Origin: Sulfuracidifex metallicus DSM 6482 = JCM 9184
GTDB lineage: Archaea > Thermoproteota > Thermoprotei_A > Sulfolobales > Sulfolobaceae
NCBI GenBank assembly: GCA_032834875.1
Contig: CP135238.1
Span: 874,011 to 938,010 of the forward strand
DNA: 64,000 bases
Direction: 5' to 3'
A program made the position numbers and the translations under genes. The notes beneath the pieces were generated by a model, which worked only from the letters and a program-made list of their open reading frames with translations, searched no databases and was not told the origin of the DNA. Every line of letters begins with the position of its first letter. The stretch's first letter is position 1. Positions 14,768 through 24,082 of this stretch are shown in pieces.

Positions 14768-16111
14768 ATGGTAAATGGTGAAAAATTGGCACAGGAGAAT
14801 GTAGAAAAGAAGATGAACGAAGAGATAAAGGACGCATTTCCAATGTCTGACGGTTTAACTTGGGATGACATTTACCAGAGAGTAATCTACAGATATGGTT
14901 CTCCTCATAATCTAGCTCATATAAAGGAGGAGTTATACAAGCTAGAGGATAAGGGAGAAATAATAGTACATCATATAAAGCCTTATAATAATCCAATGGA
15001 GTTCCAGTCATTAAACGGTTTAACTAAGAAGATCCCTACTACTAAGTTATGGCAGCATAAGAGCTGTGGTCAATGTGGTCACATACCTGGATATCCAACC
15101 TCAGTGTTCTGGATAATGAACAAGTTGGAGGTTGACTATCTAGACGAGCCACATCAGACTTCTTGTACAGGCTGGAACTATCACGCTTCTGGAGCTTCTA
15201 ACCCAGTAGCTTTGGCAGGAGTTTACGTAAGGAATATGTGGAGAGCTTACGAGACTGATTACTTCCCGCTCATACACTGTGGGACTTCCTTCGGTCACTA
15301 CAAAGAAGTGAGGAACAGTATAATCTTAGAGAAGGAGATAAGAGACAAGTTGAGACCGATCATGAGGAAAATGGATATGGATATCGTAGTGCCAGAGGAA
15401 GTAGTACATTATTCAGAGTGGATGTACGCTATGAGCAAAAAGGCTGCAGCTCAGAGGAAATACGACGTTAGCAACATAAAGGCTGCAGTTCACACTCCAT
15501 GTCACATCTATAAACTTGTTCCAGAGGACACAATTTATGACGGTGAAGTATGGCAGGGAAGGAGGCCCGCAGCACCATCGGGTACAGTACAGAACTTCGG
15601 AGCCAAGCTGGTTGACTACTCAACTTGGTGGGACTGCTGTGGATTCGGATTTAGACATATATTGACAGAGAGAGAGTTCACTAGGTCATTTGCACTGTTC
15701 AAGAAAGTGATGCCCGCAGTAAACGAAGGTCATGCAGATGTCTTCGTCACTAGCGACACAGGATGTGTAACTACATTAGACAAGAGTCAGTGGGCAGGAA
15801 AGGCTCACGGTTTCGACTATAACCTGCCCGTCTTGGCTGACGCTCAGTTCGGTGCTATTCTGATGGGTGCAGACCCATATACCATAGGGCAAATTCATTG
15901 GCATGCAACAGACGTAGAGGGATTCATGAGGAAGATAGGAGTGCCAGTTGATGACTACAAGGAGAAGTTCATACAATACTTACAAGACCTTAGGGAAGGA
16001 AAGGCGGAGCCACAGTACCTATATCCAAAGCACAGGAAGATCGATTTCTACCTGACCCTGCCGGAGAGAGTCTCCTGGTATAAGAAGCAGGGAGGTCAGG
16101 CTAATAAGTAA
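14768..16111 (+). CDS. hdrB1: sHdr complex subunit HdrB1
   Basis: A 447-residue HdrB-like protein with duplicated cysteine-rich (CCG-type) domains. Motifs include KSCGQCGHIPGYP, TSCTGWNYHASG, HTPCHIYKL, DCCGFGFRH and SDTGCVTTL, which would bind the special 4Fe-4S clusters that handle disulfide or persulfide substrates. It is longer than classical HdrB (about 300 residues) because of an N-terminal 90-residue, partly coiled extension that looks like a small helical or winged domain (GLTWDDIYQRVIYRYGSPH). It is placed between hdrC1 and hdrA with its own TATA box. Confidence 0.92.
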   Translation: MVNGEKLAQENVEKKMNEEIKDAFPMSDGLTWDDIYQRVIYRYGSPHNLAHIKEELYKLEDKGEIIVHHIKPYNNPMEFQSLNGLTKKIPTTKLWQHKSCGQCGHIPGYPTSVFWIMNKLEVDYLDEPHQTSCTGWNYHASGASNPVALAGVYVRNMWRAYETDYFPLIHCGTSFGHYKEVRNSIILEKEIRDKLRPIMRKMDMDIVVPEEVVHYSEWMYAMSKKAAAQRKYDVSNIKAAVHTPCHIYKLVPEDTIYDGEVWQGRRPAAPSGTVQNFGAKLVDYSTWWDCCGFGFRHILTEREFTRSFALFKKVMPAVNEGHADVFVTSDTGCVTTLDKSQWAGKAHGFDYNLPVLADAQFGAILMGADPYTIGQIHWHATDVEGFMRKIGVPVDDYKEKFIQYLQDLREGKAEPQYLYPKHRKIDFYLTLPERVSWYKKQGGQANK

Positions 16112-16164
16112 CATCTTAAGCAAAGTTTTTTAATAATTTTTACTTAAATAAAGGTGGTGAAAAA

Positions 16165-17268
16165 GTGGCAAATGAGCCCATAATGGTAATTGGGGCAGGT
16201 CCAGCAGGTCTATCCGCATCAAGGGAACTAGTAAACATGGGAATGAACGTAGTCCTAGTTGAGAGAGAGTCTTATCTAGGAGGAACTCCAAAGAAGCTTA
16301 AGTACAGTCTTCTCTTCCCTGAGCTCAGACCAGCAGGAGAAGTAATTGATCCACTTATAAAGACGGTTCAAGAGAGTAAGAACGTTAAGACTTACATGGA
16401 GACTATTGTTGATGGCGTAAAACAGGAAGGTAACGGTTTCGTGGTTTCTCTAAAGGACAAGAAGGGAGCAACGAAGACTGAGAAGGTAAGTGCTATCGTT
16501 GCAGCTTCAGGCTTCGAACATTTCGACTCAAGAAGAAAGTACGAGTATGGCTACGGTGTTGTTCCTAATATTTATCAGATTTCAGACATTGAAAGGATGC
16601 TTTCAGAGAACAAGCTAGTGACAACTACAGGTAAGCCGCCGAAGAGGGTAGCAATTCTACTCTGTGTCGGATCAAGAGACGCTACTATAGGAAACACTTA
16701 CTGTTCTAGGGTATGCTGCGCAGTATCAACTAAACAAGCAATGGAAATAAAGGAAAGGGTACCAGATGCTACAGTTCACATCTATTACATGGATATAAGG
16801 ACTTACGGTCTAATGGAAGATAAGCTATACTGGAAGTCGCAATTGGAGTACAGAGTGGGCTTCATAAGAGGAAGGATATCAGAGTTCATGAGAGGTCCTA
16901 ACGATACAGTCATAATTAAGGGCGAAGATACAATGAACTTGAACAGAGCTCTGGCAGTACCATACGATATGGTAATTCTAGCTAACGGAATGGAGTTAGG
17001 TCTAGGTTCAAAGCAAGTTGCTAAGGCTCTAGGATTGGAGCTAGAAGACCATGGCTTCATAAAACCAATGGATCCAGACAGAATGCCAGTTCAGTCAACA
17101 AAGAAGGGAATATTTCTAGCAGGTGCGCTAACTGGGCCCAAGACCATATCAGACTCCATAACTGAAGGAACTGCTGCAGCAATTAAAGCGTACGAATATG
17201 CCACCAAGGGTATATGGGAGGAGTCTGACTTCAACAAGAAGGCCATGGCCCAGGTGGTACACCATTAA
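16165..17268 (+). CDS. hdrA: sHdr complex subunit HdrA, FAD protein
   Basis: A 367-residue flavoprotein and core electron-transfer subunit of sHdr. The FAD-binding motif GAGPAGLSASRELVNMG follows the N-terminus, with LVERESYLGG after it. CVGSRDATIGNTYCSRVCC carries the cluster-binding cysteines, and the second FAD motif is GIFLAGALTGPKT. The size is that of the short sHdr-type HdrA, without the ferredoxin domains of methanogen HdrA. The start is GTG at 16165 after GGTGGTGA. The stop lies 50 bases before the next gene. Confidence 0.93.
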   Translation: MANEPIMVIGAGPAGLSASRELVNMGMNVVLVERESYLGGTPKKLKYSLLFPELRPAGEVIDPLIKTVQESKNVKTYMETIVDGVKQEGNGFVVSLKDKKGATKTEKVSAIVAASGFEHFDSRRKYEYGYGVVPNIYQISDIERMLSENKLVTTTGKPPKRVAILLCVGSRDATIGNTYCSRVCCAVSTKQAMEIKERVPDATVHIYYMDIRTYGLMEDKLYWKSQLEYRVGFIRGRISEFMRGPNDTVIIKGEDTMNLNRALAVPYDMVILANGMELGLGSKQVAKALGLELEDHGFIKPMDPDRMPVQSTKKGIFLAGALTGPKTISDSITEGTAAAIKAYEYATKGIWEESDFNKKAMAQVVHH

Positions 17269-17320
17269 CAATTTTTTACAAATAGATTATGTTAAGGATA
17301 TTTATCAAGCAGTCCTAGGT

Positions 17321-18007
17321 ATGGACTCTTTCAATACTGTGAAAGGGGATCCTAAGTCAGCTCTTTCTAACATTCTGAAAGCTATGGATCTGAAGTCCAA
17401 GGAAATGAAAGAGATTCAAATATACACTGATAATGACATAAGGAAGGTTTTTGACTCAGTGTTTTACGCTAGGAAGTACCGCGATCAGATCATTGATACG
17501 GTGGGAGTTGCAAAATTCTCCCAAGCTTTCTCCAAATTGCAGGACTCCTCTCTTCCATATGAAGAGAGGGTTTTGGCAATAGAGTCACTCCTCTCGTCCC
17601 AAGAAGCTAAGGAAGACCTCAGAGACATGGCTAGAGAACTGATACACTTCATGGAGCCTGAAAATTACCCTCTATGGACTAGATGGATTTGGAATAAGGA
17701 GAGGGGAACTGGCTCCATAACATATGTGCTGAAGGAAGGATTGAAGCTGGAGAAAGATGAGGATTTCTTTGCTGCAGTGAAAGAGCTGAAGGATACCCTT
17801 TCGGTGTTCGGGTTAGATGTCCCGAACTACTTCGGAACTTCAATTTTTTTAGTCTACGCATACGTCCGTTATGTGGACTATGCAACCCTCCTTGCCGTGG
17901 ACAGGAAGGCAGGAGGGCTTTACCCGTCTCATCTGTCCACAACTGCCCTAGTTTTGGGGCTAAAATCTTATTTAAAGGTGATACAAGTTGCCAATTCCAA
18001 ATCTTGA
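17321..18007 (+). CDS. conserved sHdr-cluster protein of unknown function (hyp)
   Basis: A 228-residue soluble protein, mostly helical with several tryptophans and tyrosines and no cysteine motif. The position between hdrA and hdrC2 is the fixed place of the conserved hyp gene of sHdr clusters. I place the start at ATG 17321; an open frame continues upstream into hdrA but has no usable start after the hdrA stop. The 3' end overlaps hdrC2 by 20 bases, which points to coupled translation. Its role is not known; a structural or assembly subunit is a fair guess. Confidence 0.8.
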   Translation: MDSFNTVKGDPKSALSNILKAMDLKSKEMKEIQIYTDNDIRKVFDSVFYARKYRDQIIDTVGVAKFSQAFSKLQDSSLPYEERVLAIESLLSSQEAKEDLRDMARELIHFMEPENYPLWTRWIWNKERGTGSITYVLKEGLKLEKDEDFFAAVKELKDTLSVFGLDVPNYFGTSIFLVYAYVRYVDYATLLAVDRKAGGLYPSHLSTTALVLGLKSYLKVIQVANSKS

Positions 18008-18719
18008 AAAACCTATAATTAAAGGTTTAATTGAAAAAGAGAAGGTAGTAGTTGACGGAGTGGAAGTAGACGGTACGTGGAACGCTTTTATGATTGAAAG
18101 AACACAGACCGGCTACGATCCCTCCGTCTGGGACGAGATAGCTGGAACCTTGGAGGGTGCGACCATAAGTGCCTGCTGGCAGTGCGGAACGTGCACCTCA
18201 GGTTGCACTATGAGGGAGTATGATCCAAACTACAGCCCAAGGAGGTTCATAGACCTAGCCAGAAAAGGAGACAAGGAGTCCCTAGTGGAACTTCAGAACT
18301 CCATCTGGAGGTGCGTCTCCTGCCAGAAGTGCACTCACAGATGTCCTAAAGGAGTTCTAGTTGAGGAAGTAGTTCACTCAATTCATAATTACTTGCTGAA
18401 GCATGGATTAGTGCAGACCGACCCAGGGACGGTTTTCGACGAACTATTCCTTGATGTGGTAATGAAGAACGGCGGAAGGATATCAGAGCTAACCCTCGGC
18501 GGAGCCTCAGCTAAGGCTGGCTTTGTAACCCTCAGCCTGCGCGACCTAATATCAATGAGCGGAGCTCTGCTAAAGTCAGGACTTATAAAGGACGTAATGA
18601 AACCAAGCAGGGTCAAGGATTGGAACAAGGTTAAGAGTGTCTTGGAGGAAGCAATGAAGGATGAAATAAGGCCAGAGGATTTAAATGTTAACATAAGATA
18701 TCAGGTGGTGCCACAATGA
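17988..18719 (+). CDS. hdrC2: sHdr complex subunit HdrC2, iron-sulfur protein
   Basis: A 243-residue protein with two [4Fe-4S] motifs, [11 protein letters not shown] and [12 protein letters not shown]. It resembles HdrC1 in layout but differs in sequence and in its C-terminal helical part, consistent with the paired C1/C2 subunits of sHdr. The start is TTG at 17988, six bases after GGTGA (17977-17981), and it overlaps the hyp gene. The stop overlaps the hdrB2 start (ATGA). Confidence 0.92.
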   Translation: MPIPNLEKPIIKGLIEKEKVVVDGVEVDGTWNAFMIERTQTGYDPSVWDEIAGTLEGATISACWQCGTCTSGCTMREYDPNYSPRRFIDLARKGDKESLVELQNSIWRCVSCQKCTHRCPKGVLVEEVVHSIHNYLLKHGLVQTDPGTVFDELFLDVVMKNGGRISELTLGGASAKAGFVTLSLRDLISMSGALLKSGLIKDVMKPSRVKDWNKVKSVLEEAMKDEIRPEDLNVNIRYQVVPQ

Positions 18720-19627
18720 ACTCTCCATACGGTAAAGTGGCCTTCTATCCAGGATGTTCCCTGGACGGCCTCGGAAAGTCATACGAAGAGTCATTGAAGT
18801 TGGTTGCTAAGGACTTAGGATTGCCACTGGACAAGATAACTGATTATAACTGCTGTGGAGCCTTGGAGGTTAAAAACGTAAACACCATGGCCGGGCTTCT
18901 GCTACCAGCCAGAAATCTCTCCCTAGCAAGGGAAATGAACGCTGACGCAGTGGTTTCCGCTTGTCCAGGTTGCCATTATTCCTTATCAAGGACTCAGTTC
19001 TTCATGACTAGGTATCCTAAAGTAGCTCAGAAGGTAAACGCTTACCTTGAAAAGATGGGTAACAAAGCCTACGACAGTAAGCTTCTCATGGTACACGCGG
19101 TGGAATACATATACAACAGCGTAGGTGTGGAAGGCGTGAAGAGCAAGGTTAAGAGACCACTCAATGGATTGAAGGTAGCACCATATTATGGATGTTTGTA
19201 CACCAGACCCAAGTCTTATACCCTCTCAGGTTATATGGGCCTAAGGGATGACCCAGAGAGACCTTCATTCATGGATGAGATACTTACTGCTCTCGGTGCT
19301 GAAGTCGTACCGTTTGAAGCCAAGACAATGTGCTGTGGAGGTCCTCACGCCTATTCAGACGTTGAAGTAGCCCTCCACTTAGAAGCTAGAATACTGAAGG
19401 AGGCGAAGAGGAATGGAGCAGACTTACTAATAACCGACTGCCCATTAGGTCATGTAGCAATAGAGACCAACATGAACAAGATAGCTGAGAAGTACGGAGA
19501 AGATTTGAGAATGCCTCTGGTATACTTTTCACAGTTAGTTGCCTTCGCTTTCGGACACTCTCCCGAGGAAACACTACTAACTGCAAACATAACTAATCCA
19601 ATATCCGTACTGAAGAAGTTCATGTAA
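18716..19627 (+). CDS. hdrB2: sHdr complex subunit HdrB2
   Basis: A 303-residue HdrB of classical length with two CCG domains: the first has [19 protein letters not shown] and SACPGCHYS; the second has [22 protein letters not shown] and TDCPLGH. The final motif has CPLGH instead of CPxCH, so one cysteine of the second cluster site is missing. That difference between the two domains suggests only one non-cubane-type cluster, by analogy with other HdrB proteins. It is the last gene of the cluster and is followed by T-rich stops. Confidence 0.93.
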   Translation: MNSPYGKVAFYPGCSLDGLGKSYEESLKLVAKDLGLPLDKITDYNCCGALEVKNVNTMAGLLLPARNLSLAREMNADAVVSACPGCHYSLSRTQFFMTRYPKVAQKVNAYLEKMGNKAYDSKLLMVHAVEYIYNSVGVEGVKSKVKRPLNGLKVAPYYGCLYTRPKSYTLSGYMGLRDDPERPSFMDEILTALGAEVVPFEAKTMCCGGPHAYSDVEVALHLEARILKEAKRNGADLLITDCPLGHVAIETNMNKIAEKYGEDLRMPLVYFSQLVAFAFGHSPEETLLTANITNPISVLKKFM

Positions 19628-19653
19628 AGGAAAGTAAAGAGAAACAAGTAGTA

Positions 19654-19675
19654 TTTCTTTTTTATCAAGTTTTTT
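19654..19675 (+). terminator. T-rich stop of the sHdr cluster
   Basis: Two T tracts separated by ATCAAG, about 30-50 bases after hdrB2. This is the end expected for the sHdr message. Confidence 0.45.
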
Positions 19676-19943
19676 AGCTTGATCATGTTTCTTGTAAATG
19701 TTTAAATTTTACTTTTAATCTTGTTTCCATTATCTCTTTCCTATGTGCACTAGGTTGCTTAGTTATTCTTTCTCTCTTATATGTATAAGATATCTTATAC
19801 ATATTTTCTTTCTTTATATATATACATATAATATTAATTTTCTTATATCTCAGTATCTTAAACAAGACGAGGTCTCCTTTCATGTCAAGTTAATTTCCAC
19901 CTAGAGAAGACAGCAATTAAAGGGATGTAGTGAAACATCCTAT
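19676..19943. other. AT-rich intergenic region
   Basis: Low-complexity AT-rich DNA with TATATATACATATA-type runs. A 66-residue minus-strand frame exists but looks like AT-rich noise. The promoter of the SDR gene should lie at its right end. Confidence 0.4.
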
Positions 19944-20708
19944 ATGTCCCTTCAAGGAAAAGTAGTCCTAGTAACTGGAGGTTCAAAGGGTATAGGTAGA
20001 GCTATCGCTGAGGAGTTTCATAGACAAGGAGCCAAGGTAGCCATCAACTACAATTCATCTGAGGAAGAAGCCAAAAAGCTAAAAGAAAAGTTGGGAGAAG
20101 GCGTTGACATCTTTAGGGCTGATGTATCCGATAGGTCTCAAGTATCCCTCATGGTAAAGGAGATAGAGAGGAATCTTGGAAAGGTAGACATACTTGTCAA
20201 TAACGCAGGAATTTGGTACTTGTTCGGCATTGAGAACTACGACGAATCTAAGTTCGACAGAATGTGGGAGATCAACGTTAAAGGAGTCATTAACACTACT
20301 CTGGAGGTTTTACCTCATATGAAGGAAAAGAGAGAAGGAGTTATAATAAACATGGCTTCTAACGCGTCCCTTGGCACTTCAGCCTTCGGCAACACCTTCT
20401 ATTCACTGACCAAGGCTTCGGTGGTGATGTTGACAAGAAGAATGGCTTTCGAGTTCGGCAAGTACAAGATAAGGGTGAACGCCATAGCTCCCGGTTGGGT
20501 TGAGACTGATATGACAATCGGAGGAAAGAGCGAGGTGGAAATCAAGGAATTAGAGAAGTGGTTCAAGGAAAGAACTATGTTATCTATGGTAGGTAAACCC
20601 GAGTACATAGCTAAGGTAGCTATATTCCTAGCCGAAGCAGAATACATGACTGGACAGACTGTGGTAGTTGACGGAGGAAGGATAGATTATCTAACTCACG
20701 GAATTTGA
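19944..20708 (+). CDS. short-chain dehydrogenase/reductase (SDR)
   Basis: A 254-residue classical SDR, similar to 3-oxoacyl-ACP reductase or glucose 1-dehydrogenase. It has TGGSKGIG (cofactor loop), NNAG, a serine in MASNASLG, the catalytic YSLTK, and the C-terminal GQTVVVDGG. The small basic patch after the loop (RAIAEEFHRQG, then NYNSSEEE) does not clearly decide NAD versus NADP. It is transcribed alone, with its start in TATATG. The substrate is unknown. Confidence 0.88.
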   Translation: MSLQGKVVLVTGGSKGIGRAIAEEFHRQGAKVAINYNSSEEEAKKLKEKLGEGVDIFRADVSDRSQVSLMVKEIERNLGKVDILVNNAGIWYLFGIENYDESKFDRMWEINVKGVINTTLEVLPHMKEKREGVIINMASNASLGTSAFGNTFYSLTKASVVMLTRRMAFEFGKYKIRVNAIAPGWVETDMTIGGKSEVEIKELEKWFKERTMLSMVGKPEYIAKVAIFLAEAEYMTGQTVVVDGGRIDYLTHGI

Positions 20709-20909
20709 CATATGCTCATGGTAATTGAAAATTTTTTATCTCTTTAAGTCTATTTATGTTTTCATCTTAACGTGAAGGTCGAATTTCCTACTCTAATCTA
20801 GTCCATTTCCCCAAATCGGGATGCAGACAATTAAGCGTGATAACTTTTGAAAACTTGTTAATTTCACTTTCGAAAACGGCTATAACCCCCGAATCCTTAC
20901 TTGTTACTT

Positions 20910-21578
20910 GTGGAGGTAATAAAGCTGGAGAACGTTAGCAAGGTTTACGGTGGTCAGGTTGACACTCAAGCCCTAGTAGATGTGAACTTATCGCTTGAGG
21001 AGGGCGAGTTTGTTGCAATAATGGGTCCTTCAGGCTCTGGGAAATCTACACTTTTATCACTCATGGGAATTTTGGATCGTCCAACTAATGGAAAGGTTTA
21101 CATTTACGGCAAGGACGTAACTTCCATGTCAGACAACGAGGTTTCTAAGGTAAGAAATTACTACATTGGCTTTGTCTTTCAGAGCTACAACCTGATTCCC
21201 AGACTAACCGCACTAGAAAACGTAGAAGTGCCCCTCATACCCAGGGGAATCCCAAGTCAAGAAATGGAGAAAATAGCAATGGCTTCTCTGAATGCCGTTG
21301 GAATAGGCTCCCTTTATAGGAAGAAGCCCAGTCAATTGTCTGGAGGTCAGCAACAGAGGGTTGCAATAGCTAGGGCAATAGCGCAATCCCCCAAGGTTAT
21401 CTTAGCCGACGAACCAACTGGCAACTTAGATAGCAAGAGCTCTGAGGAGGTAATGGAAGTCTTCTCTAAGGTAAATAAGGAAATGGGAACCACGTTGGTG
21501 GTGGTCACTCATGATCAGGACGTTGCATCCTACGCCAGGAGGACAATTAGAATAAAAGACGGTAGGGTGGTAGAATGA
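20910..21578 (+). CDS. ABC transporter ATP-binding protein, MacB/LolD type
   Basis: About 222 residues: Walker A GPSGSGKST, Q-loop FQSYNLIPRLTALENVEVPL, signature LSGGQQQRVAIARAIA, Walker B VILADEPTGNLD and H-loop VVTHD. The FQSYNL and ENVEVPL stretches are characteristic of the MacB/LolD class, which powers FtsX-like permeases. I prefer GTG 20910 as start (MEVIKLENVSK); a frame with TTG at 20901 would add three residues. It is the first gene of a three-gene operon with a surface protein and a MacB-type permease; the stop overlaps the next ATG (ATGA). Confidence 0.92.
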   Translation: MEVIKLENVSKVYGGQVDTQALVDVNLSLEEGEFVAIMGPSGSGKSTLLSLMGILDRPTNGKVYIYGKDVTSMSDNEVSKVRNYYIGFVFQSYNLIPRLTALENVEVPLIPRGIPSQEMEKIAMASLNAVGIGSLYRKKPSQLSGGQQQRVAIARAIAQSPKVILADEPTGNLDSKSSEEVMEVFSKVNKEMGTTLVVVTHDQDVASYARRTIRIKDGRVVE

Positions 21579-24082
21579 AGAGAAATGCAGCTACAATCAT
21601 CTTGGTGTTGATTCTCTCAGCCTTGTTTTTGGTGCTTTTGCCAATCTACTCCCTTGATGTTCAGTCTTCAATAGGAGCTTCAGGATGGGGAACCCCAAAC
21701 GATCCAATAAATGCACATCCTGGATACAAGGACGTGCCGTTCTTTGTGATAGTTAGCGCGCCCGTAACCTTGGAGCCAGAGGAAGCTACCCTCTACCTTC
21801 CGTCCGGAATCCTTTCCTCAAGTTGTGAGGTAGAGGCCCAAGGTTCCTTCACGCAGTCGTCTCTTGGAAGTTATGTTATCACCTTCGACTTGACTGTGCT
21901 TTCCTCAACATCCCCTGGATATTACACCGGTTACCTTAACCTAGTTTTCGACAACTTGACAAATGGTAAGACTATACAGGAAACAGGGGAGGTGACGATT
22001 CCCGTAAAGCCTGTTATATATCCCACGGTACAGTTAGTCTGGGGGACATCTTCATCTCCTATCCTGTCTAGGGCAGGAGAAGGGATTACTCCCCTTACCT
22101 TAGTAGTAGAAAATCCATCAGAACATCCTATCTTAAACGTGAAGATAAATGTAACTTTACCTCACGGAGTTCTCTCGCTAACTGGCAAGCAATACCAATG
22201 TTTCCAAGTTTCTGCTATCCCCGAAGGTGAGGTCGTACCCATAACTGAACCAGTCAACGTTACTCCATTCTCCGAAGGCCAGCATCAAGTTAAGTATACG
22301 GTTTCCTTCACTAATTACTTGGAGTTCGAGTATTCTACCTCTGGGTCCTTCAATACTACAATATATCCCCTTTCTCCATTAAGTATTTCAGTTGAAGGTA
22401 ACGAGAGCGACAAAAACGTGACTGCGGGCTCGCTTACCGACTTATACATCAATTTGAAGTCCAACACCACTGGAGTTCTTCTGTCACTTATACCTTCCCT
22501 GAAGACAGTTTACACTAACTTTACCCAAGTTTCTCTCACGCCAGGGGAGAGCTTAACCTTTGAGTACCAAGTTTACGTTCCAGAAACCTTAACGGGATAC
22601 TTCCCAGTCATTTTCAAGGCAACGCTGGAATCCATGGGTCAAGTGGAGAACTTCACATTCTTTAAGTCAATTTACGTTGTGAATAACGCCACACCATCAA
22701 TTGTGGATTCATTCTGGGGCGAGCCAAACCAGACAACTTTGGCTTTCCCACAAGAGGGAGTAACTCCCCTTACCTTAGTGGTAGAAAATCCCCTTCCAGT
22801 TCCCATAAGCAACGTAAACATAACCTTGATACCCCCCAGCGGGATTACTGACATATATCCCTACATCACTTTGCCAGGATTAGGCAACTTTTCAGTACAT
22901 GAATTGGCTTACCCAGTTCAAATAGCCAACGTCAGTCCTGGCTTGCACATCTTCAAGTACCTACTTTCCTATGACGGTAAGACTGTGAACGGGAACTTCA
23001 CCGCAGTCATCAGCCAGTTCTCTCCGGTATTCGCAAAGCCCATCATCTCTCCAATTCCAGCTGGAGGTTACTCTAACCTCACGGTTACCATCGTAAACAA
23101 TGGCTCAATCCCAGCACAAGACGTAAGTGCATTCCTTGAAGTGAGAGGTTTAGAGGAAACCGCGTTCTTCAATCAGACCCTGCTTTACCTTCAACCACAT
23201 TCCAATTCAACATTCGTTTTCTACTTGTACGCTCCGCCAAACCTCACCTCCGGCGTTTATCCTGCTCTACTTAAAGTGTTCTTCTCGGAGTACTCCAAGC
23301 TAATTAATGAAACCTACATTGTACCTTTAGTTGTGGTCAATGATCCGTCCTCTCTTGACGTTCAGTTAACTCCCACTATTATTTACTACTCCTCCAATAA
23401 CACTGTCTTGCTTAAGGTTACAAATCCTCTACCTTCGCCAGTCTACGACGTTGACGTATCCATGTTAGCAAAGAGTCCTCTTTATATATCCTCTCCCCAA
23501 GTTTCAGTGGCTGAAATTCCTTCAAACACCACGACCACGTTCGTAGAATATATGATTCCTGAAATTCCTTCAACGTCAACCATCCCCTTGGAGGTAACTA
23601 CTTCCTTCCTTTATAAGGGTTTACCTTACAACCAAGTAAGCGACATTCAACTGTTCTCTACGGGTAACGTTTCCATCTCCGTTAACGACGTTTCGGGCTC
23701 AGTGGTCAACGGATCCGTGGTTATAACTGGGACGATAGTGAACAATGGAAACTCCCCTGCTAAAGGAGTAATGGTAAACGTGGACAATTACACGTCAGTT
23801 TACGTTGGAGACTTATCCCCAGACACACCTACTCCTTTTAGCGTTTCATTCACAGTACCTTCGGGTTACTATCACTTCAACGTCACAGTTTCCTATTTGA
23901 ACTCGGTTAACGACGAAGAGAGCGTGACTACCTCCCTATCTATGGGAGTATCTTACCCAACTACAACTTCTCATGACTCAAGCGTGAAACCGTTAGGCTT
24001 GATAACGGGAGCTGGAATTGTAATAATTATCTTTCTAATTATATTTCTAACGTTAAGGGGAAGGAAACATGAGGGTCAGTAA
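21575..24082 (+). CDS. large membrane-anchored surface protein (COG1361/CARDB-like)
   Basis: An 835-residue protein. A hydrophobic N-terminal segment (residues 5-25) serves as signal or anchor, followed by repeated beta-sandwich units rich in NxS/T glycosylation sites. Recurring stretches GITPLTLVVENP and GVTPLTLVVENP show at least two homologous copies, and further NNGS/P motifs are typical of CARDB/COG1361 S-layer-like domains. A C-terminal membrane helix (GAGIVIIIFLIIFLTL) is followed by RGRKHEGQ. The long exterior part is held to the outer face of the membrane by the C-terminal helix. It is encoded between the ATPase and permease of a MacB-like system, so it probably is their external partner. 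Confidence 0.82.
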   Translation: MKRNAATIILVLILSALFLVLLPIYSLDVQSSIGASGWGTPNDPINAHPGYKDVPFFVIVSAPVTLEPEEATLYLPSGILSSSCEVEAQGSFTQSSLGSYVITFDLTVLSSTSPGYYTGYLNLVFDNLTNGKTIQETGEVTIPVKPVIYPTVQLVWGTSSSPILSRAGEGITPLTLVVENPSEHPILNVKINVTLPHGVLSLTGKQYQCFQVSAIPEGEVVPITEPVNVTPFSEGQHQVKYTVSFTNYLEFEYSTSGSFNTTIYPLSPLSISVEGNESDKNVTAGSLTDLYINLKSNTTGVLLSLIPSLKTVYTNFTQVSLTPGESLTFEYQVYVPETLTGYFPVIFKATLESMGQVENFTFFKSIYVVNNATPSIVDSFWGEPNQTTLAFPQEGVTPLTLVVENPLPVPISNVNITLIPPSGITDIYPYITLPGLGNFSVHELAYPVQIANVSPGLHIFKYLLSYDGKTVNGNFTAVISQFSPVFAKPIISPIPAGGYSNLTVTIVNNGSIPAQDVSAFLEVRGLEETAFFNQTLLYLQPHSNSTFVFYLYAPPNLTSGVYPALLKVFFSEYSKLINETYIVPLVVVNDPSSLDVQLTPTIIYYSSNNTVLLKVTNPLPSPVYDVDVSMLAKSPLYISSPQVSVAEIPSNTTTTFVEYMIPEIPSTSTIPLEVTTSFLYKGLPYNQVSDIQLFSTGNVSISVNDVSGSVVNGSVVITGTIVNNGNSPAKGVMVNVDNYTSVYVGDLSPDTPTPFSVSFTVPSGYYHFNVTVSYLNSVNDEESVTTSLSMGVSYPTTTSHDSSVKPLGLITGAGIVIIIFLIIFLTLRGRKHEGQ

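Noticed and set aside
19683-19883. 66-codon minus-strand frame after hdrB2
   Set aside because: Extremely AT-rich, Lys/Ile/Tyr-dominated, no start signals; likely chance.
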